59,366 bases of DNA from Candidatus Lutacidiplasma silvani (lineage in GTDB: Archaea; Thermoplasmatota; Thermoplasmata; Lutacidiplasmatales; UBA184): contig JAKIVZ010000002.1 in the NCBI GenBank assembly GCA_022750295.1, forward strand, positions 144,989 through 204,354. Direction: 5' to 3'. Positions 8,666 through 17,582 of this stretch are shown here, in pieces; the stretch's first letter is position 1; the number at the start of each line of letters is the position of its first letter. The notes under the pieces are model-generated. The model made no database searches and was not told the origin of the DNA. It worked only from the letters and a program-made list of their open reading frames with translations. The position numbers and the translations under genes are program-made.

Positions 8666-9223
8666 GTGCCTCGTCGCCTTTCCGCCCCAGTCAAGATCGG
8701 CATCACCGGGCTCCCGGGCTCGGGGAAGACGCAGACGCTGCTCCGAATCATCCAGCTCCTCGAACAGGAGGGCGTGAAGGTCGGCGGCATGGTCACCGAA
8801 CCGATCGTCGAGAAGCAGAAGCGGACCGGATTCCAAATCACCAACTGGCTCACGAAGGAGCACGAGGTGTTCGCCCACGAGGGGCTCAAGTCCCGCGTCC
8901 GCAGCGGCCGGTACGGCGTGAACCTCGGGGCGCTCGACGGGCTCGGCACCCGCGCGCTCGCCGAGGCGCGCGAATCGGCCGACGTGATCGTCATCGACGA
9001 GGTCGGGAAGATGGAGGTCGAGAGCGAGACGTTCACCCAGTCGGTCGTCGACACCCTCGACGCGAACAAGTCGATCGTGATGACGCTTCATAAGAAATCG
9101 CGCAATCCGCTCCTTCAGGACATCCGGCGGAGGGACGAACTACGACTCCTCGAGGTGACGCCGGTGAACAAGAATCTCCTCGCGTTCAAGATCGTCCGAC
9201 TCCTGACGGGGAAGGCGCACTAG
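8666..9223 (+). CDS. THEP1-like nucleoside-triphosphatase
   Basis: The 185-residue P-loop NTPase has Walker A GLPGSGKT at residues 15-22. Next comes the family region GGMVTEPIVEKQKRTGFQI, and the Walker B-like VIVIDEVGKME lies near residue 110. This matches the archaeal THEP1/COG1618 nucleoside-triphosphatase family, whose in vivo role is unclear. GTG 8666 is the start; it is divergent from the methyltransferase. The next gene, trm1, begins 6 bases after its stop, so the two probably form an operon. Confidence 0.88.
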   Translation: MPRRLSAPVKIGITGLPGSGKTQTLLRIIQLLEQEGVKVGGMVTEPIVEKQKRTGFQITNWLTKEHEVFAHEGLKSRVRSGRYGVNLGALDGLGTRALAEARESADVIVIDEVGKMEVESETFTQSVVDTLDANKSIVMTLHKKSRNPLLQDIRRRDELRLLEVTPVNKNLLAFKIVRLLTGKAH

Positions 9224-9228
9224 CGTCC

Positions 9229-10371
9229 GTCCACGAGTCGCGCGAGGGCGGGACCGCCCTCCGACTCCCCGATCCGGCGGGGCTCCGGGGCCCCGCGAAA
9301 CGGCGGGCGGTGTTCTACAACGGGGCGATGTCGCTCGACCGCGACCTCCACGTCGCCATCGTCGCGGCCTGGGCCCGGTCGAGGGGCCGCCCGGGCTCGG
9401 CGTGGGAGATGCTGGGCGCCACGGGCGTCCGGGGCCTCCGGGTCCTGGTGGAGTCGGGGGGGATCGATCGATTGGTGAGCACCGACGCGGGCGGGCCGGC
9501 GTCCCACGTGCTGGCGGAGAACGTCCGCCGATACTCCGACCGCGGCGCGACCTCGCAGCAGTGGGACGCCCGGCGGCCGGTCCCGGGCGGCCCGTTCGAC
9601 CACGTCGACCTCGACCCGTTCGGCTCGCCGCTCCCGTTCCTCGATGCGGCGTTCGACTCCCTGGCTCACGACGGGCTCCTTTCGGTCACCGCCACGGACC
9701 TGATCGTGCTCGCGGGCGTCGACCGCGCGGCGACCCGGCGGAGATACGACGCGAACCCGGTGCAAGGTCGGCTCGGGCCTGAAGGCGGCCTCCGCATCCT
9801 GCTCCGAACCCTCTCGGACCGGGCCGCCGCCCGGGGCCGGGGGATCCGTCCGCTCGTTTGCTACGTCCGCGACCATTACATCCGGGTCTACGTCGGGGTG
9901 GGATCCGTCGACGGAGCGCCGCCCGTCGGAACGATCGACCCCCTCGACTGGGACGGCCCGCCGTTCCGTTCCGCCGGGCCCGTCGGTCCGATGTGGGTCG
10001 GGCCCCTGTTCGACGGAGAGTTGGTCGCCGGTCTCTCGGTCCCGTCCGCCGCCGCCAATGCCGCGGCCCTCGACCGACTCCTAAGTCGGTTCCGGGAGGA
10101 GACGGTCGCCGACGTGCCGTTCTACTACGAACCGAATCTGATCGCCCGGGACGCTCGGCTCGCGTCGCCGCCACCCTCCGAGTGGTTCGTGAGCACGCTG
10201 CGGGCGCAAGGACACCCGACCGGCCGGACCCACGCCCGGGACGGTGCGTTTCGCACTCGCGCCGGTCGAGAGCTCGTCTACGCCGCGGCGCGATCGCACG
10301 GCGGCGCCGGCGACACGAGCGCGACCGCCCGCTCGCGCTCTCCCGACGACCCGAACCCCAGCCCCCGGTGA
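9229..10371 (+). CDS. trm1: tRNA (guanine(26)-N2)-dimethyltransferase Trm1
   Basis: The 380-residue enzyme dimethylates G26 in tRNAs. I place the start at GTG 9229, 81 bases before the later GTG 9310. The extra frame reads VHESREGGTALRLPDP and joins the conserved VFYNGAMSLDRDL, matching the usual Trm1 N-terminus. Motif I is LGATGVRGLRVL, and the family signature DLDPFGSPLPF follows. The C-terminal half contains the usual YVRDHYIRVYV strand. The start lies 6 bases after the NTPase stop. The gene converges on the Lhr helicase with a 45-base gap. Confidence 0.92.
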   Translation, partial: VHESREGGTALRLPDPAGLRGPAKRRAVFYNGAMSLDRDLHVAIVAAWARSRGRPGSAWEMLGATGVRGLRVLVESGGIDRLVSTDAGGPASHVLAENVRRYSDRGATSQQWDARRPVPGGPFDHVDLDPFGSPLPFLDAAFDSLAHDGLLSVTATDLIVLAGVDRAATRRRYDANPVQGRLGPEGGLRILLRTLSDRAAARGRGIRPLVCYVRDHYIRVYVGVGSVDGAPPVGTIDPLDWDGPPFRSAGPVGPMWVGPLFDGELVAGLSVPSAAANAAALDRLLSRFREETVADVPFYYEPNLIARDARLASPPPSEWFVSTLRAQGHPTGRTHARDGAFRTRAGRELVYAAARSHGGAGDTSATARSRSPDDPNPSPR

Positions 10372-10416
10372 GGGGATGTTCCCCGAACGGGCCGGATCGA
10401 CGAGCGTCCGGCAGCG

Positions 10417-13239
10417 CTACGCCCAGAAGGCCCGATTCTTTGCGTAGCTGCGTTCGGACTTGATGATCTCCGCCACGAGCTCGCTCGTCTGGCGGTACGG
10501 GCGGGACAGAAGGCGCCGGGCGGTCTCGGGACCCACTCCGCGGGCCGCCAGGGCGAGAAGCGCCCGCTCTCCGAAGTTCGCGACGAGCTCGGCCGAGGTG
10601 TACCCCGCGCGGACGAGCGGCGGGAGCGACTCCGGTATCGTGCGGGGTGCCTTCCGACCCTTCCACTTCCGCTTCGCGTAGAGGACGAGGGAGCGGATCT
10701 CGTCGGTCCTCCGGGGGGACATCACCGCCGAGAGCGCGCCGTGGCAGAGACCGCATCGGCTCCCTCCCTCGGCGGCGTACCGGCCGGGGGTCGTGGTTCT
10801 CTGGAAGCCACATCGGAGGCACACGAGCGTGAGCGGCTCGGCCCGGAGCCGTTCCTCGACCGCGCGCAGGAGGGTGGGCGGCGGCGTGTCGGGAAGCTCG
10901 CGCCACTTCAGTCGCGCGAGCGGGAGGTCGGTCCAGTCGGACCGCGGAGTCGGGACGACCGAGATCGCCCCGTCCCGGATCTTCTCGAGGACCTCGCGGG
11001 CGTGGGCCACGTCGAACCGGTCGTGGAGGGTCTTGTCGAGCGCCTCCTCGCCGAGCGGGTTCGTCTGCGAAGCATCGAGTAGCGGCTCGAGCCGGCGGGC
11101 ATCCCGGGCGTCGACGTTCGGAGAGAGCGCGCCGAACTTCCTCGCGACGTTCAGGAAGACCCACCGGTACTCGAGCCCCGCGGGGACGAGCCGGGTGAGC
11201 GTACCCTCGAGGTCTTCCGGGGGCAACCGGATCGCCTGGGCGAGTCCGTCGCCGTCGACGGCGACCGGGAGCCCGAGGACGATCCACGTGGGCTCGACCG
11301 CCACGACCTCGACCCGCGCGCCGAGCCGCTCGGTCAGCGCTCCGGCGACGGCGACGGCGAGCGTGTCGTTCGTCCGGGTTCCGAAACAGCATCCGTACAC
11401 GACGAGACGCCCCTGGGGAACGACGGTGATCGTCCGGTCGTCAGGGATCGGGCCCGTGGCGTGGCCGGCCGCGAACCGGGTCTCGAGCCGGGCCCGGGCG
11501 TCGCCTTCGACCGGATACCGGCCGATCGCCATTTCCCGGCGCAGCCGGCCGATCTCCTGCGCGACGTCGTACGGGACCGGGAGGTCCTCCCCGACCCACC
11601 GGGGCTCCTGGCCGATCTCCCGGACCGGCTCCACGAGGAGCTCGTCGTCGCGGAATTCGACGACCTTCCAGGTCCGTCCATGGAGGAGGAAGATCTGCTT
11701 CGGCTCGCCGAGGATCTGGGTCAGAACGAACCGTTCATCGAGCGTCCCGATCGGCCGTCGGGTGCCGATGTCGCGCAGCCGGTAGGTCCGCTGGTCCGGG
11801 ATGAGGGAGAGGGTCGCGTAGAATCGTTCGAGGGTGCCCCGTCCGGCCTGGAGTTGCGTTCCGCTCCGACGGAGCGAGCCGAGCCCCTCGAGGTAGGCGA
11901 CGAGGGCATCCCACTCCGCGTCGGAGAGTTCCCGGGTCGGTTCGGCGGCCCGGAGCGTGCGCGCGACGTCGGCGAGGTCGACCGTCCGGTCGGCCCGCAG
12001 CGTCGCGACGAGCTGCTGCGCCACGGCGAGCCGGTTCGACCTTCGCCAGGTCGTCGGCTCCACCTCGCCGTGAACGGCCCGCCGCGCGAGCACGGCCGCC
12101 TCCTCGAGGTCCTCGTCATCGAGCGCGAGCACGAGCCCGTGCGCCTCCCGGTCGAGGCGGTGGCCGGAACGCCCGATCCGTTGCAGGAGCCGCCCGGCCT
12201 GGTGCGGCGAGCCGAACTGCACGACATGGTCGACGAACCCGACGTCGATCCCGAGCTCGAGGGACGAGGTGGCCACGAGTCCGCGGAGCCGCCCCTCCCG
12301 GAACTCCTTCTCGGCCTCCTCCCGGACCTCGCGGGACAGCGAGCCGTGGTGGACCGAGACGGGAAGGTCCGGCGCGAGCCGGTGGAGCCGGGCCGCGAGC
12401 CCTTCGGCGGTGGGGCGAGTGTTCACGAAGATGAGGGTGGTCCGATGGGCCCGGATCGTCTCCTCGAGGGCCCGGAGCGCCGCCAGCTGGATCGGGTCGG
12501 CCCGCAGCTCCTCGACGAGGGCCGCCTCGAGGGGAGGCCGGTCGTCCCTCGGGACTTCGGCCGTGATCGTCACCCGCCGCGGCTTCGAGGCGCGGCGCAC
12601 CTGGACGCGCCGGGGCTTCGGCGAGAGGTAGCGAGCGACTTCCTCGGGGTTTCCGATCGTCGCCGAGAGGCCGACGCGTCGGACGCGACGACCCGCGAGG
12701 GCGTCGAGCCGTTCGAGCGTCACCATCAACTGGGCGCCCCGGTCCGACGGCGCGAGTTCGTGGAGCTCGTCGACGATGACCGCCTGGACCGCCTTCAGCC
12801 CGAGTCGGAGGCGGGTGCCGACGAGGAGCAGCTGGAGCGTCTCGGGCGTCGTGAGCAGGAGGTCGGGAGGATGCTTCGAGAGCCGGACCCGCTGGCTCGC
12901 CGAGGTGTCGCCGTGCCGGACCGCCGCCGTCAGGCCGACCGCCTCGGCGAGGGTGACCAGCCTCTGCTCGAGGTCTCGGTTCAGGGCGCGCAGCGGGGTC
13001 ACGTAGAGAATGCCGATCGGGGGTCCCGGTTTCCCGAGCCGCTCGGAGAGGAGCGGCAGGACCGCCGCCTCGGTCTTGCCGGACCCGGTCGGCGAGATCA
13101 ACAGGACGTCGTCCGGGCCGGAGAGAACGTCGAGGGCGAGCCGTTGGATCTCGGTCGGGACGAGGATCTCCCGGTCCGCCAGGGCGCGGACCAACCGAGG
13201 GTCGAGCCCGGGGAATCCGTCGGAAGGAGGGTCGGTCAT
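10417..13239 (-). CDS. Lhr-type DEAD/DEAH-box helicase
   Basis: The 940-residue superfamily 2 helicase has Walker A SPTGSGKTE at about 49-57, the box II variant VDELHEL, motif III LSAT, and in RecA domain 2 FVNTRPTAEGLA and LLQRIGRSGHRL. These are followed by the winged-helix and Lhr-specific modules. The C-terminal third has a CxxC...CxxC zinc-ribbon-like element (LVCLRCGF and SRCGLCHG), then a helical tail ending KNRAFWA. This organisation fits archaeal Lhr proteins linked to DNA repair and recombination. The GTPase-free, single-polypeptide layout excludes Hel308 and reverse gyrase. It is downstream of the PPC-domain gene on the same strand by 54 bases. Confidence 0.9.
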   Translation of the reverse strand: MTDPPSDGFPGLDPRLVRALADREILVPTEIQRLALDVLSGPDDVLLISPTGSGKTEAAVLPLLSERLGKPGPPIGILYVTPLRALNRDLEQRLVTLAEAVGLTAAVRHGDTSASQRVRLSKHPPDLLLTTPETLQLLLVGTRLRLGLKAVQAVIVDELHELAPSDRGAQLMVTLERLDALAGRRVRRVGLSATIGNPEEVARYLSPKPRRVQVRRASKPRRVTITAEVPRDDRPPLEAALVEELRADPIQLAALRALEETIRAHRTTLIFVNTRPTAEGLAARLHRLAPDLPVSVHHGSLSREVREEAEKEFREGRLRGLVATSSLELGIDVGFVDHVVQFGSPHQAGRLLQRIGRSGHRLDREAHGLVLALDDEDLEEAAVLARRAVHGEVEPTTWRRSNRLAVAQQLVATLRADRTVDLADVARTLRAAEPTRELSDAEWDALVAYLEGLGSLRRSGTQLQAGRGTLERFYATLSLIPDQRTYRLRDIGTRRPIGTLDERFVLTQILGEPKQIFLLHGRTWKVVEFRDDELLVEPVREIGQEPRWVGEDLPVPYDVAQEIGRLRREMAIGRYPVEGDARARLETRFAAGHATGPIPDDRTITVVPQGRLVVYGCCFGTRTNDTLAVAVAGALTERLGARVEVVAVEPTWIVLGLPVAVDGDGLAQAIRLPPEDLEGTLTRLVPAGLEYRWVFLNVARKFGALSPNVDARDARRLEPLLDASQTNPLGEEALDKTLHDRFDVAHAREVLEKIRDGAISVVPTPRSDWTDLPLARLKWRELPDTPPPTLLRAVEERLRAEPLTLVCLRCGFQRTTTPGRYAAEGGSRCGLCHGALSAVMSPRRTDEIRSLVLYAKRKWKGRKAPRTIPESLPPLVRAGYTSAELVANFGERALLALAARGVGPETARRLLSRPYRQTSELVAEIIKSERSYAKNRAFWA

Positions 13240-13293
13240 GGAGAAGGAGCGTCGGCGAGGCGAGCGGGTCGGTAACGGTTGCGGCCCCGTCCC

Positions 13294-13725
13294 TCAGCCC
13301 GTCCCTCCGAGCTCGAGCCGACGGAGCCCGACCGATTCGTCGAAGGGGCGGGGGAACGCCCGACCGGGGAACGTCTCGACGAGCGACTCCACGAGGAGGC
13401 CCACGGTGCCGCTCACGAGGTGGCCCCCGACGGTGGAGTGGTCGGCGAGCCCGACGGTCGCGTGGAGGTGGACCGACGGTTCTCCCTCCGCCTCCCCGAT
13501 GGAGCCCGACAGCGAGACGAGTTCCACGGGGGTGGGAATCTCGCGGGGAACGTACTCCGTGCCGTTCCAGAAGGCGAGCCGTACCTGGGTCAGCTGTCCG
13601 ATCCCCATCGGCACCGCCGCCGCGCGGATCCCGTGGGCTCGGGCGAACTCCACGAACACGTCCGGCAGACGCTCCCCCTCGACCAATCGCACCATCCATC
13701 GGGCGCCGTCCGAAACCGCCTGCAT
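13294..13725 (-). CDS. PPC/DUF296 domain protein
   Basis: The 143-residue protein is a single PPC (DUF296) domain. It has GIGQLTQVRLAFWNG, the metal-site pattern HLHATVGLADHSTVGGH and the closing strand GTVGLLVES. In bacteria and archaea these small domains form trimers; some bind DNA but most are uncharacterised. ATG 13723-13725 gives a full domain with the common N-terminal strand. The frame is open further upstream but only into the antisense of larE. It lies just upstream of the Lhr helicase gene on the same strand, so co-transcription is possible. Confidence 0.85.
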   Translation of the reverse strand: MQAVSDGARWMVRLVEGERLPDVFVEFARAHGIRAAAVPMGIGQLTQVRLAFWNGTEYVPREIPTPVELVSLSGSIGEAEGEPSVHLHATVGLADHSTVGGHLVSGTVGLLVESLVETFPGRAFPRPFDESVGLRRLELGGTG

Positions 13726-13812
13726 CGGCTCCCGGAGGGTCGTTCGGGGGGAAAAGCCGGGGGGAGGGGAGAAACGGTATCCCTCCGCAGGCCCCTGCGC
13801 GGCGCTTCGACG

Positions 13813-14628
13813 ATGCCGACCAATCCCCCGACCGAACCCGGCCCTCGAACCGAGGGGGAACTCCTCGAGGAACTCCGGGCCGGGGGTCCGAGTCTCGTGG
13901 CGCTTTCCGGTGGCGTGGACTCCGCGGCCGTGGCGCTCCTCGCGTTCCGGGCCCTGGGGTCCGAGGCGTTTGCGGTGACGCTCTGCGGCCCAGCGGTCGC
14001 GGCGGAGGAGGTCGAGCGGGCCACGACCGTCGCCCACCGGATCGGGATCCGGCACGCGGTCGTCCCCGTCGACCCCCTCGCGGAATCGGGCTACCGGAGC
14101 AATCCTTCGAATCGATGCTACTTCTGCCGCTCCGTCGAGACGCGGGCCGTCCGCGAGTGGGGCACTCCTCGGGGGATTGCCCGCTACTTGGACGGTGTGC
14201 AACTGGACGACCTCGGGGAGGATCGCCCCGGGATCGTGGCCATGGACGAGGCGGGGTTCCACCACCCTCTCGTCTGGGCCCGCTGGCACAAAACGGACGT
14301 CCGGTCGTTCGCGCGCGTCGCCGGACTTCCCAACTGGGACGCCCCGTCCGATGCCTGCCTGGCCTCCCGGATCCGGCACGGGCAAGAGGTCACCGTCCCC
14401 CTCCTTGGCCGGATCGAGACGGCCGAGCGGGGGATCCGGGACCGGGGGTTCCGCCGCGTTCGGGTCCGGGTTGAGGGAGACCGGGCCCGCGTCGAGGTCG
14501 ACGCGGCCGAGGTCGCGAAGCTCGCGTCCGAGCCGCTCGCCTCGGAGGTTCGGACGGCGCTCGAACGCTTGGGATTCACGGAGGTCGTGCTCGATCCGCT
14601 GGGGTACCGACTCCGCCCGGGGGCCTGA
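13813..14628 (+). CDS. larE: ATP-dependent sacrificial sulfur transferase LarE family protein
   Basis: The 271-residue PP-loop enzyme has the ATP pyrophosphatase motif SGGVDS (residues 32-37). LarE adenylates a pyridinium carboxylate and donates sulfur in nickel-pincer cofactor synthesis. Three cysteines are placed as in the iron-sulfur form of LarE: Cys102 and Cys105 in NRCYFC, and Cys182 in DACLASRI. Such enzymes carry a [4Fe-4S] cluster instead of sacrificing a protein Cys. No larB, larC or larA is in the window, so the acceptor may differ. The stop overlaps the uvrB start (TGATG). Confidence 0.85.
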   Translation: MPTNPPTEPGPRTEGELLEELRAGGPSLVALSGGVDSAAVALLAFRALGSEAFAVTLCGPAVAAEEVERATTVAHRIGIRHAVVPVDPLAESGYRSNPSNRCYFCRSVETRAVREWGTPRGIARYLDGVQLDDLGEDRPGIVAMDEAGFHHPLVWARWHKTDVRSFARVAGLPNWDAPSDACLASRIRHGQEVTVPLLGRIETAERGIRDRGFRRVRVRVEGDRARVEVDAAEVAKLASEPLASEVRTALERLGFTEVVLDPLGYRLRPGA

Positions 14629-16691
14629 TGGAACCCCCGTCCGTGGAGTCCGTCCGGCCCGCCGCGCCCGGGATGGTCTTCCCGACCACGGGCCAGTTCG
14701 CGCTCGAGACCGAGATGGTCCCCCAGGGCGACCAGCCGAAGGCGATCGAGGAGATCGTTCGGCGGGTCGGAGGGGGCGAACGGTACGTGACGCTCCTCGG
14801 CGTCACCGGGTCCGGCAAGACGTTCACGATGGCCCACGCCGTCCAGCGGCTGCAGCGGCCCACGCTCGTGATCTCGCCCAACAAGACGCTGGCCGCCCAG
14901 CTCGTCAGCGAGTTTCGGGCCCTGTTCCCGAACAACGCGGTCGAGTACTTCGTCAGCTACTACGACTACTACCAGCCCGAGGCGTACGTCCCCCAGATCG
15001 ACCTCTACGTCGAGAAGGACGCCTCCATCAACGAGGAGATCGACCGGCTCCGGCACCGGGCGACCCAGGCGTTGCTCACCCGGCGCGACGTCCTGATCGT
15101 CGCCTCGGTCAGCTGCATCTACGGCCTGGGGTCCCCGGAAGACTACCGGGCGTCGGTGGTGGACGTCTCGGTTGGCCAGACGGTCAAACGGCAGGAGTTG
15201 CTCGAGCAGCTGGTCCGGATGAAGTACGTCCGGAACGACATGGAACTGCGGCGAGGCCGGTTCCGGGTCCGTGGCGGCACGATCGACGTGATGGGAGCGG
15301 GAGAGTCGGTCCACCGTCTCGAACTCGACGGGAGCCGCCTCAGTCGGATCGCCGAGATCGACCTGACGACCCAGGAGGAGCTGCGCAGCCTCGACCGGGT
15401 CGCGATCTTCCCGGCTACCCACTTCCTGACGATCGACGACCGACTCCGGGGGATCCTCGGAGAGATCGAAAAGGAGCGGGACGCCCGGGTCGCCGAACTC
15501 CAGCGCGAAGAGAAGATCGTCGAGGCCCAGCGGCTCCGGGGCCGCGTGAACTACGACCTCGAGATGATCCGGGAGACCGGGTACTGCTCGGGGATCGAGA
15601 ACTACGCCCGGTACTTCGCCGGCCGGAAGGCCGGAGAGCCGCCGTACACCCTCCTCGACTTCTTCCCCGACGACGCGCTCGTGTTCCTCGACGAGTCGCA
15701 CGTCACCCTCCCGCAACTCGAGGGGATGTTCAAGGGCGACCGGAGCCGGAAGGACAACCTGGTCGAGTTCGGTTGGCGGCTCCCCTCGGCGCGGGACAAC
15801 CGACCGCTCAAGTTTCCGGAGTTCCTTGCGAAGATGAAGCAGCTCGTGTTCGTGTCGGCGACCCCGGGCCCGTTCGAGCGGAAGGTCTCGAAGGGGATCG
15901 TCGAGCAGGTGATCCGGCCGACCGGGCTCGTCGACCCGGTCGTCGAGGTTCGCCCGATCAAGGGGCATATCGCGAACCTCGTCGAGGAGCTCCACGGCGT
16001 GGTCGACCGCCACGAACGGGCGCTGATCACGACTCTCACGAAGCGAACGAGCGAGGAGCTTTCGACGTTCCTCGCGAACGCGGGGTTCCGGGTCCGGTAC
16101 CTCCACAGCGAGGTGGAGACGATGAAGCGGATCGAGATCCTCCGCGACCTCCGACTCGGCCAGTTCGACATCCTCGTCGGGATCAACCTCCTCCGCGAGG
16201 GGCTCGACCTCCCCGAGGTGAGCCTCGTCGCCATCCTCGACGCCGACAAGGAAGGGTACCTCCGCAGCGAGACCTCGCTCATCCAGACGTCCGGCCGGGC
16301 CTCGCGGAACGTGCTCGGACGCGTGATCCTGTACGCGGACCGAACCACCGGTTCGATGGCCCGGGCGATGGCCGAGATGTCCCGCCGACGAACGACGCAG
16401 CTCGAGTACAACGAGGAGCATGGGATCGTCCCGGAGTCGATCCGCAAGGACGTCCGGTCGCTCCTCGCGCCGAGCGCGTCGGCCGAGTCGGGCGAGCTCA
16501 GCGTCGCCGGACTTGGCCCGAAGTGGAAGGAGCGGCTCCCGCTGCTGTTCGCGAACCTCGAGGAGGAAATGCACCTCGCCTCCGAGCGGCTCGACTTCGA
16601 GGAGGCCGCCCGCATCCGCGACCGGATCCGTGAACTCGAGCGGAAGACCGGCGGGGTCCGTGCGAAAGGCCCGCGAAAGAAGGCCGCGTAG
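14628..16691 (+). CDS. uvrB: UvrABC excinuclease subunit B
   Basis: The 687-residue DNA damage recognition helicase of nucleotide excision repair is complete. Walker A GVTGSGKT is near residue 60, the beta-hairpin region has SYYDYYQPEAYVP, and box II DESHVTLPQ is present. Helicase motifs ALITTLTKRTSEELS and LREGLDLPEVSLVAI follow, and a C-terminal UVR motif (EEEMHLASERLDFEEAARI) binds UvrC. UvrABC is bacterial in origin and patchy in archaea, so lateral transfer in this lineage's past is likely. It is translationally coupled to larE, and no uvrA or uvrC is nearby. Confidence 0.96.
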   Translation: MEPPSVESVRPAAPGMVFPTTGQFALETEMVPQGDQPKAIEEIVRRVGGGERYVTLLGVTGSGKTFTMAHAVQRLQRPTLVISPNKTLAAQLVSEFRALFPNNAVEYFVSYYDYYQPEAYVPQIDLYVEKDASINEEIDRLRHRATQALLTRRDVLIVASVSCIYGLGSPEDYRASVVDVSVGQTVKRQELLEQLVRMKYVRNDMELRRGRFRVRGGTIDVMGAGESVHRLELDGSRLSRIAEIDLTTQEELRSLDRVAIFPATHFLTIDDRLRGILGEIEKERDARVAELQREEKIVEAQRLRGRVNYDLEMIRETGYCSGIENYARYFAGRKAGEPPYTLLDFFPDDALVFLDESHVTLPQLEGMFKGDRSRKDNLVEFGWRLPSARDNRPLKFPEFLAKMKQLVFVSATPGPFERKVSKGIVEQVIRPTGLVDPVVEVRPIKGHIANLVEELHGVVDRHERALITTLTKRTSEELSTFLANAGFRVRYLHSEVETMKRIEILRDLRLGQFDILVGINLLREGLDLPEVSLVAILDADKEGYLRSETSLIQTSGRASRNVLGRVILYADRTTGSMARAMAEMSRRRTTQLEYNEEHGIVPESIRKDVRSLLAPSASAESGELSVAGLGPKWKERLPLLFANLEEEMHLASERLDFEEAARIRDRIRELERKTGGVRAKGPRKKAA

Positions 16692-16703
16692 GCTCGGGCC
16701 GGG

Positions 16704-16712
16704 CGCTTTATG
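16704..16712 (+). promoter_or_regulatory. TATA-like box deciding the start of the winged-helix gene
   Basis: CGCTTTATG sits about 27 bases before ATG 16737. The first in-frame ATG (16710) is part of this box, so the downstream ATG is the likelier leaderless start. Confidence 0.55.
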
Positions 16713-16736
16713 GTCGGCCTCCCTCGGCCGGGCACG

Positions 16737-17582
16737 ATGCCGAGGTCGCCCGCGCCCGAGCGCACGAGCGGCCTCGACCAGCTCCGGCGTCGGGGCGCGG
16801 TCACCGAGCTGCTGTTCCTCTATGAGGTGACGACCCGGGACGTCCCCCACCTGAAGGGGATCGCCGAGCGACTCGGGGTGACGGTCCAGGCGATCTCCCA
16901 CTCCTACCGCCAGCTCCGCGAGCGGGGTCTCGTCGATGTCCAGCGTGGCCTCTACCACCCGACGGTCGCCGGGACCGCCTGGCTCCACGCGGCGCTCGAG
17001 GACCTGCGCCGGGACGTCGACGACCATCTGGAGCGGCTCCCCGTGGTCCGCTCGACGCGCGCCGTCGCCGCGACCGCGCTCCGGGAGGGGGAGCCCGTGT
17101 CCCTCGCCATCGTAGACGGCATGCTGACCGCCCGTTCCGGCGGCGAGGGGGCGTCGCACGGCCGCGCCGCCGCGACCGTGCGGGCCGGCGCGCTCGTGCG
17201 CGTCACGGCGCTGGCCGGGATCGTCCCGATCTCCCCCGGGCACGTTCGGGTCCTCACGATCCCCTCCGAGGCTCTGGACGCCGCAGCGACGGTGGCCGCG
17301 CTTCGGCGATTCCTCCGCACATCGCGGTCGGGGCTCCTCGCCGCGCACGGGGGCGAGGCGGCGCACCTTACGCGATCGGCGACCGACCGGGCGGTCGTCC
17401 GGTTCGGAACCGCGGCGGCCGTGCGAGAAGCGTCCGCGGTCGGAGTCGACGCCACGGTGGTGGTGCTCGACGAGGAACTCCCGAGGTTCCTCGAGCCGTT
17501 CCAGGGACCGAATCCCCCGCCCCTAACTGTGGTGCGTCTCGGCGTCGCCCGCGGGCGCCGACACGGCGAGCGCGCGCACTAG
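16737..17582 (+). CDS. Winged-helix transcriptional regulator
   Basis: The 281-residue protein begins with a winged-helix DNA-binding domain. Residues about 10-80 include AVTELLFLYEVTTRD, KGIAERLGVTVQAISHSYR and LRERGLVDVQRGLY. The remaining 200 residues are an Ala/Val-rich alpha-beta sensor region I do not recognise. ATG 16737 is chosen because the earlier ATG 16710 lies inside the probable TATA box. The 3' end overlaps the convergent importer ATPase gene by 60 bases. The importer is therefore a possible but unproven target. Confidence 0.8.
   Translation: MPRSPAPERTSGLDQLRRRGAVTELLFLYEVTTRDVPHLKGIAERLGVTVQAISHSYRQLRERGLVDVQRGLYHPTVAGTAWLHAALEDLRRDVDDHLERLPVVRSTRAVAATALREGEPVSLAIVDGMLTARSGGEGASHGRAAATVRAGALVRVTALAGIVPISPGHVRVLTIPSEALDAAATVAALRRFLRTSRSGLLAAHGGEAAHLTRSATDRAVVRFGTAAAVREASAVGVDATVVVLDEELPRFLEPFQGPNPPPLTVVRLGVARGRRHGERAH

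Noticed and set aside
14184-17366. A 1060-residue open frame on the minus strand opposite larE and uvrB
   Set aside because: It is the antisense shadow of uvrB and larE; composition is Arg/Asp/Gly-rich with no domain motifs, as expected in GC-rich DNA.
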